From NCBI GenBank assembly GCA_015061775.1, contig SUVY01000004.1, positions 1-64,000 on the forward strand: a stretch of DNA of 64,000 nt, written 5' to 3'. Position numbers and translations under genes: made by a program. This DNA is from Lentisphaerota bacterium. GTDB lineage: Bacteria > Verrucomicrobiota > Lentisphaeria > Victivallales > Victivallaceae. Below, one piece after another: positions 17,276-26,128 of this stretch. The first letter of the stretch is position 1; the number at the start of each line of letters is the position of its first letter. The notes below the pieces were generated by a model. The model did not search any database. It was not told the DNA's origin and saw only the letters and a program-made list of their open reading frames with translations.

Positions 17276-19393
17276 ATGGAAGAAAATCTTTCTGTGGCAG
17301 TCCGCGTAGCGGCACTCGCCATCCAACTCGGCGTCATTTTGTTTACCGCCCGCTTCTGCGGCGCAGCTGCAACAAAATTGCGTATTCCCTCTGTCCTCGG
17401 TGAACTTATTGCAGGTATCGTCATCGGTCCTTATGTGCTGGGAGCACTACCGCTTCCGCTGCACGGATTTCACCATGGATTATTTCCGCTTGCGGAAGGC
17501 GCGGCGATCCCGGTATCGCTTCCGCTTTACGGAATAGCAACTCTCGGATCGATCATCCTGCTCTTCATGTCGGGTCTGGAAACTGATCTCAGAATGTTTT
17601 TCCGTTACAGCGTGGTCGGCACGGTCGTCGGTCTCGGCGGAGTTATTTTCAGCTTCATTTTCGGTGCCGGTCTCGGAGTGTTCGCCCTTAAAGCCAGTTT
17701 CATGGATCCGCGCTGTCTCTTTCTCGGAATCCTCTGCACCGCAACCAGCGTCGGCATCACCGCACGCATCCTCTCTGAGAAACGCAGCATCGACTCTCCG
17801 GAAGGTACGACCATTCTCGCGGCTGCCGTTATCGACGATGTGCTTGGAATCATCTGCCTTGCGATCGTCATGGGTATTGCTGCGGCATCCGGTTCAGGAG
17901 GCTCCATCGCATGGAGCAAAATCGGTGTGATCGCTGTCAAGAGCTTCGGAATCTGGCTCGGTGTTACTGCTCTGGGACTTGTTTTTGCCCACAAGATCGC
18001 AGCCTTTCTCAAAATGTTCAAGGGAAGTGTGAACTTCTCAGTTCTCGCGTTCGGACTTGCCATGCTCCTTGCCGGACTCTTTGAGCAGGCTGGTCTTGCC
18101 ATGATCGTCGGAGCTTACGTCATGGGTCTCTGCCTCTCAAAAACCGATATCGCATTCGCCATCCAGAGACCGCTCACTCCGGTATATAATCTGCTTGTCC
18201 CTGTATTCTTCGTAGTTATGGGTATGCTGGTCGATATCAGAGTTATGACCAACCCCGTTGTCCTCAAACTCGGACTTATTTACAGCGTCCTTGCGATCGC
18301 AGCCAAAGTCATCGGATGCGCCCTGCCCGCGCTTTTCATGAACTTCAATGCAATAGGAGCTCTGAGAATCGGTGCCGGAATGATCCCACGCGGTGAAGTC
18401 GCACTCATCATCGCCGGAATCGGCGCAACAACCATGATGAATTTGAATGGCGAAAGCCGTCCTATCATCGACCCTGAACTCTTCGGTGTCGCAATCATCA
18501 TGACATTGACAACCACTCTTGCAGCTCCTCCACTCCTCTCGGCGATACTTGCCGTCAAAAAGAAAGGTGTGCGCCACGAGAAAGCTGATGCAAAACTTAT
18601 CTGCACTGAATACGCCTTCCCGTCTGATATCATCAGAGAATTTGTCATGCGCGATATGATCCCGAACTTCAGAAACGAGGGTTTCCGCCACTCTGAGTAC
18701 GCCAAAGACAGCGGAGTCATCACCTTCCGCAAAGAGTCCTCTACTTTCTCGCTGACGATCGACGGAAACAACTTCTGTTTTGAATCCGCAGAAAGAGAAC
18801 TTGATATCATCAAAGCCGTTATGTATGAAACCATCGTCGGACTGCATCAGAGCCTCACTCAGCTCAAAGAACTCGCGACTCCGGAACGCATGGATCAGGT
18901 TCTCTCCGGCTCTAAAGCAAGTCCCATCGACCGCAGCATCAAAATGGAAAAGATCCTCGCACCAAACTGTGTCGTCTTCCTCAACGGAAAGAACAAAAAA
19001 GACGTCATCGAAGAGATGGTTCGCGTCCTCGACCAGGAACATAAACTTACTGATACTCAAATCTGTATCGATGATGTTCTTGCACGTGAAGAGGTCATTA
19101 CAACTTGTATGCCGGGTGGTATCGCCCTGCCCCACGGCAGAACCGACGGAGCAAAAGAACTCGTATCCGTCATCGGTATCAGCAAAGACGGTGTCCTCTG
19201 CGACGCTCCGGACGGCAAACCGACTCACGTTTTTGTTCTCAGCGTATGCCCCAAAGAGGCGCATGCTCCTTACTTGAGATATGTCTCCATGATCGCCAGA
19301 GTCCTCGATGGCTATGAGGCTGTTCAAAATATATGCCAGATCAACGATACTGCTGAAATACGCAGAACCTTTTTAAACATGAAAGGGAAATAA
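17276..19393 (+). CDS. CPA2-type cation:proton antiporter fused to a PTS EIIA domain
   Basis: A 705-residue fusion. Residues about 10-430 form 12-13 membrane segments of a monovalent cation:proton antiporter-2, including IDDVLGI with the acidic pair expected for ion exchange and MIPRGEVALIIAG. Residues about 557-700 match a fructose/nitrogen-type PTS EIIA domain; the phosphorylatable His is His620 in ALPHGRTDG. The linker (about 430-550) is soluble. The protein would exchange Na+ or K+ for protons across the inner membrane and be gated by phosphorylation or by the sugar state. No other PTS component lies in this window. It is followed four bases later by a CBM9-like gene. Confidence 0.9.
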   Translation: MEENLSVAVRVAALAIQLGVILFTARFCGAAATKLRIPSVLGELIAGIVIGPYVLGALPLPLHGFHHGLFPLAEGAAIPVSLPLYGIATLGSIILLFMSGLETDLRMFFRYSVVGTVVGLGGVIFSFIFGAGLGVFALKASFMDPRCLFLGILCTATSVGITARILSEKRSIDSPEGTTILAAAVIDDVLGIICLAIVMGIAAASGSGGSIAWSKIGVIAVKSFGIWLGVTALGLVFAHKIAAFLKMFKGSVNFSVLAFGLAMLLAGLFEQAGLAMIVGAYVMGLCLSKTDIAFAIQRPLTPVYNLLVPVFFVVMGMLVDIRVMTNPVVLKLGLIYSVLAIAAKVIGCALPALFMNFNAIGALRIGAGMIPRGEVALIIAGIGATTMMNLNGESRPIIDPELFGVAIIMTLTTTLAAPPLLSAILAVKKKGVRHEKADAKLICTEYAFPSDIIREFVMRDMIPNFRNEGFRHSEYAKDSGVITFRKESSTFSLTIDGNNFCFESAERELDIIKAVMYETIVGLHQSLTQLKELATPERMDQVLSGSKASPIDRSIKMEKILAPNCVVFLNGKNKKDVIEEMVRVLDQEHKLTDTQICIDDVLAREEVITTCMPGGIALPHGRTDGAKELVSVIGISKDGVLCDAPDGKPTHVFVLSVCPKEAHAPYLRYVSMIARVLDGYEAVQNICQINDTAEIRRTFLNMKGK

Positions 19394-19397
19394 GCAA

Positions 19398-19988
19398 ATG
19401 CCCGAGCACGTTTTTCCGAATCAGCGTATTCCGTACAGAAAGTACAGAAACTGCATGAATGGCCCTCTTAAAGAGCCGGGATATGCAGCAATCTCGGTCG
19501 ATGAGAATTACATCAGCCTGAGAGCGATTTTGCACGATACAGATATGTATTCTGAATCCACAGGAGAGGATCAGCCGATGTGGATGCTCGGTGACGTGCT
19601 GGAGTTCTTCTTCTGGCTGCCTCCGCGCAACGATTACTATGAAACTCAGGTGTCTATCAACGGAGACAAACTGCAGATCCACCTTAACGAATTTTACATC
19701 GTTTATGATCTTCCGCTCGAAAGCATCCTCGGAAAATGCGGTATGCAGGCAAAAATCCGCCGTTTCCCCAGCAAAAATGTCTGGTACGGAAAAATCCAGA
19801 TCCCGCTCAAAGAGATCGGCATCGAATACAAAGACCTCGAGGGATTGCGATTCTTTTCCGGAAGATATAACCACAATCACGCCTGGGATGAACCGGAACT
19901 GTCCGCCACCTGCAAATTTGAAGGAGGATCTTTCCACAGCCCGACAGAGTGGAGCATACTCCATCTAAACAAAGATAACGCAAAATAA
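19398..19988 (+). CDS. Carbohydrate-binding family 9-like (DOMON-type) protein
   Basis: A 196-residue protein with the pattern of CBM9-like domains: an early strand pair ISVDENYISLRAILHD, the GDVLEFFFWLPPRNDYYETQVS core, and a late aromatic-rich strand WYGKIQIPLKEIGI. There is no signal peptide, so it is cytoplasmic as it stands, which is odd for a sugar-binding module. It follows the antiporter-EIIA gene by four bases and has a terminator downstream. It might be a small-molecule or glycan sensor for that antiporter; this is inference only. Confidence 0.6.
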   Translation: MPEHVFPNQRIPYRKYRNCMNGPLKEPGYAAISVDENYISLRAILHDTDMYSESTGEDQPMWMLGDVLEFFFWLPPRNDYYETQVSINGDKLQIHLNEFYIVYDLPLESILGKCGMQAKIRRFPSKNVWYGKIQIPLKEIGIEYKDLEGLRFFSGRYNHNHAWDEPELSATCKFEGGSFHSPTEWSILHLNKDNAK

Positions 19989-20007
19989 TCCTGCGTTCTG
20001 AAAAAAC

Positions 20008-20047
20008 ACGGTGTTCCGCAACTTTATGAGGCGAAACACCGTTTTTA
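20008..20047 (+). terminator. Terminator of the antiporter-CBM9 operon
   Basis: The arms ACGGTGTT and AACACCGT, extended by further pairs (20008-20042), are followed by TTTTATTT. Confidence 0.85.
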
Positions 20048-20070
20048 TTTGAAACTCAGCTGTTTCAATC

Positions 20071-20099
20071 TTGATTTTACGCTATATGTGAAGTACATT
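20071..20099 (+). promoter_or_regulatory. Promoter of the ABM-domain gene
   Basis: TTGATT (20071-20076), 17 bp spacer, TACATT (20094-20099). Confidence 0.5.
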
Positions 20100-20132
20100 A
20101 TCGATATCAACCAATACAAAAAGGAGACAACT

Positions 20133-20447
20133 ATGATATACGTCATCGCCCGCTCAGTACTCAATCCCGGATGCAAAGAAAAATTCATCGAAGCCGCTCT
20201 CGACAACATTCCGACCGTCAGAGAGGAAGAGGGTTGCATCATGTATGACCTTACCGAAGATTTCAACTCCGGACTTTCTGCTCAGGCTGAGACTGATGAA
20301 AACGCCACCACCTTTATCGAAGCGTGGGAGAGCATGGATCACCTTATGGCGCATTTGCAGAGCAGCCACATGGCAAAATTCCGCGAACGCATCACAGGGC
20401 TCAGAAAGAGCTCTTCTCTTCAGGTTGTATCTCCGGTTTCCCGCTGA
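20133..20447 (+). CDS. Antibiotic biosynthesis monooxygenase (ABM) family protein
   Basis: A 104-residue protein of the dimeric alpha/beta-barrel ABM fold: IYVIARSVLNPGCKEKFIEAA, then REEEGCIMYDL, then FIEAWESMDHLMAHLQSSHMAKF, as in quinol monooxygenase YgiN-like proteins. It probably acts on quinols or reactive aldehydes in the cytoplasm; the substrate is not predictable. The start at 20133 follows AAGGAG. It is a single-gene unit with its own promoter and terminator. Confidence 0.85.
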   Translation: MIYVIARSVLNPGCKEKFIEAALDNIPTVREEEGCIMYDLTEDFNSGLSAQAETDENATTFIEAWESMDHLMAHLQSSHMAKFRERITGLRKSSSLQVVSPVSR

Positions 20448-20499
20448 GAACCGTTCCTGCATTTGCGATGAGCCGTTTTGGTCGGCTCACTGCTGTTAC

Positions 20500-20534
20500 G
20501 CACGCAGAGCACAACCGCTTTGCGTGCCTTTTTT
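20500..20534 (+). terminator. Terminator of the ABM-domain gene
   Basis: Stem GCACGCA-AGC paired with GCT-TGCGTGC (20500-20510 and 20517-20527), followed by CTTTTTT. Confidence 0.85.
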
Positions 20535-20618
20535 GCCGCTGTACTTGAGAGTCTTCCGTATCGGGAACGGGAATTTCCGGCAAGTTCCAGAGGAAAGATG
20601 TATTTCCGGAACGCACCA

Positions 20619-22265
20619 TTACTTGCGATGTATATTCACAGAATTTTGTATCCACACCGGAGCAAAATTTTTGTACCCGTTGCTTTTACCCGGAATAACT
20701 TCTGATGTGCCGCATTTCTCTATTTTGTTGTTTTTCAGCGTCACATTGTCGGCGGCATAGAGAAATATCGCGGCTCCCGGAGAATCGTTGATAATATTAT
20801 TTTCGATAAGCAAATTGCGGTTTTCCGGAACCGGAACAAACTTTTTTCCATCAAGACGGGCAAAGGTGCTGATGACACCCGGAGTATAACTTGCAGGCTG
20901 GTTTATTGAGCTGTAACCGATTTCCCGCATGACATTGCCGCGGACGGTTATATTACTGCACCAGCCGGCTTCTCTCCAGTAATTGAATTCTCCGCCAAGC
21001 GTTATTGCCGCCCCTTTTATGCGCTCAAAACGGTTGTTGGAAATGATGCCGTTACTGGACATTATGCGAATGCCGCGCGCCCGGTGATCGTGAAAAATAT
21101 TATTGGTGATTTCAAAACCGGACACTCCGGATGCCGGAATATAAAAGAAACAATCCTCCGGCACATCGATATTTTCTTTTACCGTTATCTCATAAGCTGA
21201 GACTCCGGAAGTTCCGCGAACCGGGAAAAATTTTGGAGCAAGTCCGATGAGCTCATCCCTCTCTGAACTTACTTTTATGCTTTCAAGGTGCGCTCTTGCA
21301 ATGATCTTATAGTCTCCCTGACGGACAAAAATCACCTCATCGCCTTTTTTGAACACCTCTTCAAAATGAGTTTTGAATTGCCCGTACGGATAAATCGAGG
21401 CAAAACTGTTTGCGCTGCGTATTCTTGCGACTGGAAGCAGCTCGCTGTGAAAATTTATTCCGTCGTCTCCGAGATAACTGAATTCACAGTTTTTTATTAC
21501 CGCGCCGCCTGAGCTGGTGGCAAGATTTATTCCGTCTGCACATGAGGCGAGCAGACGCTTGGCAGACGCTCCGGCAGGAGGAGCAGTCCTGATGATCTTC
21601 ACACCATCGAAACTCATTTTTCCGTGTCCGTACCGGCTGTGGAACGCAACTCCCGGCGAGGCATAAACATTTATGTTGATAAAGTCAAGTTTGCCGCAGC
21701 GTGAGATGCTGAACGCGCTCGGAGAACGGAAATTCACTGCGACTTTATCGTTCACTTCGACAACGTGTTTTCCCCGTACGGTAAAAACTCCTTTGTCCTG
21801 CGATACAGCTTTGAGCTTTCCGTAAACGTCGGCACTTGATTTTTTCCATTCGCCGTCCGGAGTAAACAAGTGGATATAACTTTTTTCAAATTCTCTGGTG
21901 AGTTTGGGATATCCCTCATCGACAGTAAAATGAAATTTATTACCGTCAACTTTGGTCACAACGCCCTGAGTAAAAGGCAATATGCTGTAATCCACACTTA
22001 AATTTTCAATAGTGATATTGTCGCAGCAAGTCATCACAAATGCGCTGATATCATTTTTCTCCACCATTATCGTCGCCCCGTTGCCATATATGGTAAAGTT
22101 ACTGATATCTTTAAGTTTCACCGATTTTTTCTGACGGTAAACCTTTCTTTCGAGAGTGATCGATTTTTTTCCGGCGGCGACAGCCTTTTGGATATCCAAA
22201 TTCAAATCAGCCCGAAGCGGCAGAAAAAAGGATAGCATCAGAGCGTAGATAAGACAGTTTTTCAT
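20619..22265 (-). CDS. Secreted right-handed parallel beta-helix protein (polysaccharide lyase/glycosidase-like)
   Basis: A 548-residue protein with signal peptide MKNCLIYALMLSFFLPLRA. The body is made of PbH1-type repeats (NFTIYGNGATIMV, NITIENLSVDYS, GFEITNNIFHDHRARGIRI, NNRFERIKGAAITLGG, NLLIENNIINDSPGAAIFLY), a pectate-lyase-like beta-helix. No catalytic residues can be assigned safely. It is the last gene of the LacI-pseudopilin operon, 10 bases after the pseudopilin gene. It is probably a periplasmic or secreted carbohydrate-active enzyme; whether lyase, glycosidase or epimerase is unknown. Confidence 0.8.
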   Translation of the reverse strand: MKNCLIYALMLSFFLPLRADLNLDIQKAVAAGKKSITLERKVYRQKKSVKLKDISNFTIYGNGATIMVEKNDISAFVMTCCDNITIENLSVDYSILPFTQGVVTKVDGNKFHFTVDEGYPKLTREFEKSYIHLFTPDGEWKKSSADVYGKLKAVSQDKGVFTVRGKHVVEVNDKVAVNFRSPSAFSISRCGKLDFININVYASPGVAFHSRYGHGKMSFDGVKIIRTAPPAGASAKRLLASCADGINLATSSGGAVIKNCEFSYLGDDGINFHSELLPVARIRSANSFASIYPYGQFKTHFEEVFKKGDEVIFVRQGDYKIIARAHLESIKVSSERDELIGLAPKFFPVRGTSGVSAYEITVKENIDVPEDCFFYIPASGVSGFEITNNIFHDHRARGIRIMSSNGIISNNRFERIKGAAITLGGEFNYWREAGWCSNITVRGNVMREIGYSSINQPASYTPGVISTFARLDGKKFVPVPENRNLLIENNIINDSPGAAIFLYAADNVTLKNNKIEKCGTSEVIPGKSNGYKNFAPVWIQNSVNIHRK

Positions 22266-22275
22266 GAGTCATACC

Positions 22276-23115
22276 TCAGAAACTCTCAAGTTCAAAATCC
22301 TGATTGCGGAACATCTTTTTTCCGATGACGCCCGGACACTTCTGAGCAAACTCTCCGCGGGAGTCCGAAGTAACGTGACCGTCTCCCCACAAAACTCCGG
22401 CGCGTCCGTTGTGGCGGCCGTGCAGCTCCTTGCCGGAGCTGTCGTTGAGCAAATTCAACTCATACCACTGGCAGCGGCGGTTTACTGCGCTGTTGACGCT
22501 GTCTGCGACCAGCAGCCATCCGCTGGCATTTTTGACCTGCTGCGGAACAAAGAGAAAATCGTTTCCGCGTCCCTTCATGAGTTTGCGGTGTTTGTCCCAG
22601 TCCGGGTCAGTTATCGGCAGAGAACCGGGATGAGTGCTCCAATGCAGAGCGGTTCCATAACAGCTGGTGTGTCTGCCGAGCAGATTTCCGCTGCCGTCAG
22701 GTCCCTTGTAGTTATGAGGCATCGGAACACTCGGCTCAATGCCGGGACACAGCATCGAATTCATATTTGACACGTAATGTCCTCCGAGTTTTGCATTTGC
22801 AGCGGCGGACTTGTACTTTCTCATCACATCCCGGTTGAGATACATATTCCATTGCGTATCGGCGTGAAGTCCGAGATCACTGCCGAACATCATCATTACC
22901 TTGTGGTCCTCTGTGTAGCTGAAAATTCCAAGACCGCTCTGTTTAAGGTTGTTTTGACAAGTAGCGGCTTTGGCGCGGTTTCTTGCCTGACTTAATGCGG
23001 GCATAAGCATTCCTGCCAGAATAGCGATGATGGCGATTACCACCAGCAGCTCAATGAGTGTGAAAAAGCGGCTCTCTTTTTTCATGGAACAATGGAAGTG
23101 ATGTGATGCGTTCAT
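22276..23115 (-). CDS. Type II secretion-like pseudopilin with H-X9-DG motif (DUF1559-like)
   Basis: A 279-residue protein. After a short N-terminus lies [17 protein letters not shown], the prepilin N-methylation helix with Glu at +5, but the usual Gly before the cut site is replaced by Phe. The C-terminal half contains [12 protein letters not shown], an exact H-X9-DG processing-associated motif. The start at 23115 is supported by AGGAG. The family is greatly expanded in Planctomycetes and Lentisphaerae, with function unproven. Here it sits between a LacI regulator (18 bases) and a secreted beta-helix protein (10 bases), suggesting a role in export or surface handling of that sugar pathway. 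Confidence 0.9.
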   Translation of the reverse strand: MNASHHFHCSMKKESRFFTLIELLVVIAIIAILAGMLMPALSQARNRAKAATCQNNLKQSGLGIFSYTEDHKVMMMFGSDLGLHADTQWNMYLNRDVMRKYKSAAANAKLGGHYVSNMNSMLCPGIEPSVPMPHNYKGPDGSGNLLGRHTSCYGTALHWSTHPGSLPITDPDWDKHRKLMKGRGNDFLFVPQQVKNASGWLLVADSVNSAVNRRCQWYELNLLNDSSGKELHGRHNGRAGVLWGDGHVTSDSRGEFAQKCPGVIGKKMFRNQDFELESF

Positions 23116-23133
23116 AGTAAGTCTCCTTGGGTT

Positions 23134-24147
23134 TCAGTTTTGTTTTGGAATATCTGTACTGTCTCGTTTTATCAATCGGCATTTGGGGGCATAATCTACT
23201 TCATACCGGGTGTTTTCAAGTTTGTTCATAAGATAATTCACCGCTGATTGAGCAACTTCCCGGTTGGGCTGTCTTACCGTTGTCAACGCGGGGATAGAGA
23301 GGGCAGAAGAGGATATATCATCAAATCCCATGACAGAGAGATCTTTGGGAACATTTATCCCGAGCTGATGTGCTGCCTGAAGCACGCGCAGAGCCAGAGT
23401 GTCGCACACACAAAACACAGCTGTAGCCTCCGAGTGCTTTTTCAGCAGTCCGGAAATTTGATCTATCGTCACATCATCAAATGTTTCGGCAAGATATTCA
23501 ATAGGTGCATATTGCAAACCAAACTCTTTGGAATATTTTTGAAAAGCCCGGACACGGGCATTGTCACGGTTGTTCCACCAGTTTATTGAGAGCATGAGTA
23601 TTTTTTTGTGTCCGAGCTGCGTCAAATGCTGCAACGCCTCTTTTACTCCGAAAGAGTGGTCGTAACGGATAACGGGGTGTCCGCAATTATCCGCCTGTTC
23701 GTCGCTGGTAAGGATCAGCAGTTTGTCGGCGCATACAGCAGGAAAAGTACCTTTGACAAAGGTTGCATCGACCACTACTGCGTCACAACTTGCCGCCAGA
23801 CTGCCGGCAAAGTCATGCAGGGTCTCGTAACGATGCGAGGGGCGGAATATGATCTGATAATTTTTTTCTTCCAGAATTTTAGTAAGCTCGGTCATGGTTC
23901 TGATGCGGATCTCTCCCGCGCTGCCGCCGCTGAGAAACCCGATCATCCGGGTCTTTCCGGTACGCAGAGCGCGGGCAGCGGTATTGGGAGCAAGGTTCAT
24001 TTCAGCGGCGATGCGGCGGATCAACTCTGCCTTCTCTTTGCCGACTCTGGTGTTGCCTTTGGAGTTATACATCACCTTCGCCACCGCGGCGGCAGATACT
24101 CCGGCAGCCTTTGCCACTTCACTCAACGTTGCAGTTTTTTTAATCAT
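23134..24147 (-). CDS. LacI-family transcriptional regulator
   Basis: A 337-residue regulator. The N-terminal helix-turn-helix is TLSEVAKAAGVSAAAVAKVMY with a hinge-helix region NTAARALRTGKT, followed by a periplasmic-binding-protein-like sensor domain (about 65-330). It should bind DNA as a dimer and respond to a sugar. It is the first gene of a three-gene operon with the pseudopilin and beta-helix genes, so it probably controls itself and them. A candidate operator lies at 24181-24198. Confidence 0.95.
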   Translation of the reverse strand: MIKKTATLSEVAKAAGVSAAAVAKVMYNSKGNTRVGKEKAELIRRIAAEMNLAPNTAARALRTGKTRMIGFLSGGSAGEIRIRTMTELTKILEEKNYQIIFRPSHRYETLHDFAGSLAASCDAVVVDATFVKGTFPAVCADKLLILTSDEQADNCGHPVIRYDHSFGVKEALQHLTQLGHKKILMLSINWWNNRDNARVRAFQKYSKEFGLQYAPIEYLAETFDDVTIDQISGLLKKHSEATAVFCVCDTLALRVLQAAHQLGINVPKDLSVMGFDDISSSALSIPALTTVRQPNREVAQSAVNYLMNKLENTRYEVDYAPKCRLIKRDSTDIPKQN

Positions 24148-24180
24148 GACTCCACCTTGTTCTGGAAAATCTCAACCACT

Positions 24181-24198
24181 TGACCGAACCTTAGGTCA
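24181..24198 (-). promoter_or_regulatory. Candidate LacI-type operator
   Basis: TGACC-8 bp-GGTCA with the nested palindrome ACCTTAGGT. It is placed about 7-24 bases downstream of the predicted start point of the lacI operon, a typical repression position. Assignment is by position and symmetry only. Confidence 0.4.
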
Positions 24199-24211
24199 CC
24201 GCTTCGGAGAT

Positions 24212-24240
24212 ACTATACTTCACCAGTTGCAAAAAAGCAA
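24212..24240 (-). promoter_or_regulatory. Promoter of the LacI-pseudopilin-beta-helix operon
   Basis: Minus-strand TTGCTT (24235-24240), 17 bp spacer, TATAGT (24212-24217). Confidence 0.5.
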
Positions 24241-24344
24241 GTGTCTAATTCACGGGAAGATAGTTTTTTCCCGATTTTTATGAAACGACGATTGCAAAAC
24301 TCTAAAAAAATTCAGGCAAACCCTCCGAACAAAGACCGATGTCC

Positions 24345-24373
24345 TTGATATTTCAGAACAAACGTTGTATAGT
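24345..24373 (+). promoter_or_regulatory. Promoter of the dtxR-mnmA-rlmH operon
   Basis: TTGATA (24345-24350), 17 bp spacer, TATAGT (24368-24373); the ATG at 24408 is about 28 bases after the expected start. Confidence 0.6.
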
Positions 24374-24407
24374 ATGTCGAAGCAATCTAACTTATCCGGA
24401 AACAAAT

Positions 24408-25088
24408 ATGAATCGTAAACTGTCAGAGAGCCTCGAAGATTATCTGGAGGCCATTGCCGAACTCATCGCCCTCAACGGACACGCTCACACAAAAGAGATC
24501 GCCCAGAAGCTCAATGTTAAAATGCCATCCGTAACAGGAGCTTTGCGGCAGCTCAAACAAATGGGCTACATCGTTTATAACACTCATTATCCCGTGCAGC
24601 TGACTCCAGAAGGAGTGGTCGTTGCCGGAAAAGTCGTTGAACGCCACAGGGTATTGAAGAAGTTCTTTTCCGACATTCTCGGACTTCCATACGACAAGGC
24701 TTATGAAACAGCCTGCCGTCTCGAACACGCCGTCGATGAAGACACCATTGCCAGATTCACGCTCTTTTCCGAGGCGATAGAAATGCGTCAGGATGCTAAA
24801 AAACTTCAGACTTATCTCACAGAAGCAATGGGATTTCTCAACCCCCAAGATGATTGCAAAGTTGTTCTGCTTTCAAATCTAAAACCGAACACTTCAGCTC
24901 AAATTCACCTCGCAGGAAGAAATATTCCTGAAGATAAACGCAAAGACTTCATCACAGGAACTCAAGTCGTTCTCAACGGAATATCGCTTGATAAAACAAC
25001 TTACCACGTCCGGCTCGGAGAACAAAACACGGACATTCCTGCTGAGACCGCCGAAAATATCTGGGTAAAAACGGTCAATCTGTCATGA
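24408..25088 (+). CDS. DtxR/MntR-family metal-dependent regulator
   Basis: A 226-residue regulator. Residues 1-65 form the winged helix (SLEDYLEAIAELI, HTKEIAQKLNVKMPSVTGALRQL, the DtxR signature). Residues 70-140 form the dimer and metal-binding domain with ERHRVLKKFF and CRLEHAVDED. A FeoA/SH3-like C-terminal domain ends the protein. It would sense Fe2+ or Mn2+ and repress or activate transport genes. The start at 24408 fits the family; the upstream in-frame start lies before the promoter. It overlaps mnmA by four bases (ATGA), so metal status may influence the tRNA and rRNA modification genes downstream. Confidence 0.92.
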   Translation: MNRKLSESLEDYLEAIAELIALNGHAHTKEIAQKLNVKMPSVTGALRQLKQMGYIVYNTHYPVQLTPEGVVVAGKVVERHRVLKKFFSDILGLPYDKAYETACRLEHAVDEDTIARFTLFSEAIEMRQDAKKLQTYLTEAMGFLNPQDDCKVVLLSNLKPNTSAQIHLAGRNIPEDKRKDFITGTQVVLNGISLDKTTYHVRLGEQNTDIPAETAENIWVKTVNLS

Positions 25089-26128
25089 GCGGAAACAAAC
25101 GTATTCTCGTCGCCATGTCAGGAGGAGTTGACTCCACCGCAGCTTGCGCGATATTGAAAGATCAGGGGTATGATATATCCGCAGTCACCCTTCTGCTCAA
25201 GGGTGAGATCGACGAACCATCGCGTCTTGCCATTGCAGATGCGGTTGAAAAACTCGGAATAGAGCACTCTTACGTCGATTGCCGCAATGATTTTCTGCAG
25301 CGGGTCATCACTCCGTCTGCCCTTGAATACGCCTGCGGACGTACTCCAAATCCCTGCTGTCTCTGCAACAAAGTCATGAAGTTTGCCGCCCTGCTGGATT
25401 TCGCCGACGCTTGCGGAATACAACAGATCGCAACAGGACATTACGCCAAAATAGTCAGGGAAAATCAAACTGCGTTCCTTGCCCGCGGCAGCGATTCCGC
25501 AAAAGATCAGTCTTATTTTCTTTACCGCCTGCCAAGTGAGGTGCTCTCAAGAATAATGTTTCCTCTCGCCGAACTCACAAAAAGCGATATCAGGGAGATC
25601 GCAAAAAAAGCTCAACTCAAAGTCTTTGACCGTCCAGACAGTCAGGATATATGTTTCGCCGTCGAAAATGAGTGCTGCGGAGAGACTTTGAGACGCCTTG
25701 CAGGTCTCGAAATAAAAAAAGGAAACTTTTTGTATCAGAACAAAAAAGTCGGTTCCCATAACGGAATACACCTATACACCATCGGACAGCGCAAAGGTTT
25801 GGGCGTTGCGCTCGGAGTTCCGGCATATATCTCAAATATTGATCCCGTGACGGCAGATATTGAACTTACCACCGATGAGAGTTTTATCTCGGTGGACAGT
25901 TTCACCATTTCAGATGTCGTCTGGAACTCTCCTGCGGCTCCGGAAGATATCTCAGATATCTCGGTCAAAATACGCTATCGCACACGCGATGTTTTCTGCC
26001 GTGTTGAAAGAGATGGCGATATCTGGCGCGTGACGGCAAAGGAAGGGGGTTTCCGGGCGGTAACTCCGGGGCAATCCGCCGTATTTTACAGTTGCGACCG
26101 CCTGCTCGGAGGAGGTATAATATGCTGA
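25085..26128 (+). CDS. mnmA: tRNA-specific 2-thiouridylase
   Basis: A 347-residue enzyme that makes the 2-thio group on wobble uridine-34 of Lys, Glu and Gln tRNAs. The PP-loop ATP motif is AMSGGVDST. The catalytic cysteines are in NPCCLCNKVMKF and in SQDICFAVENEC, and the SAKDQSYFLYRL motif is present. C-terminal beta-barrel domains follow. Length fits the family. It overlaps the upstream regulator by four bases and the downstream rlmH by seven. Confidence 0.95.
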   Translation: MSGNKRILVAMSGGVDSTAACAILKDQGYDISAVTLLLKGEIDEPSRLAIADAVEKLGIEHSYVDCRNDFLQRVITPSALEYACGRTPNPCCLCNKVMKFAALLDFADACGIQQIATGHYAKIVRENQTAFLARGSDSAKDQSYFLYRLPSEVLSRIMFPLAELTKSDIREIAKKAQLKVFDRPDSQDICFAVENECCGETLRRLAGLEIKKGNFLYQNKKVGSHNGIHLYTIGQRKGLGVALGVPAYISNIDPVTADIELTTDESFISVDSFTISDVVWNSPAAPEDISDISVKIRYRTRDVFCRVERDGDIWRVTAKEGGFRAVTPGQSAVFYSCDRLLGGGIIC

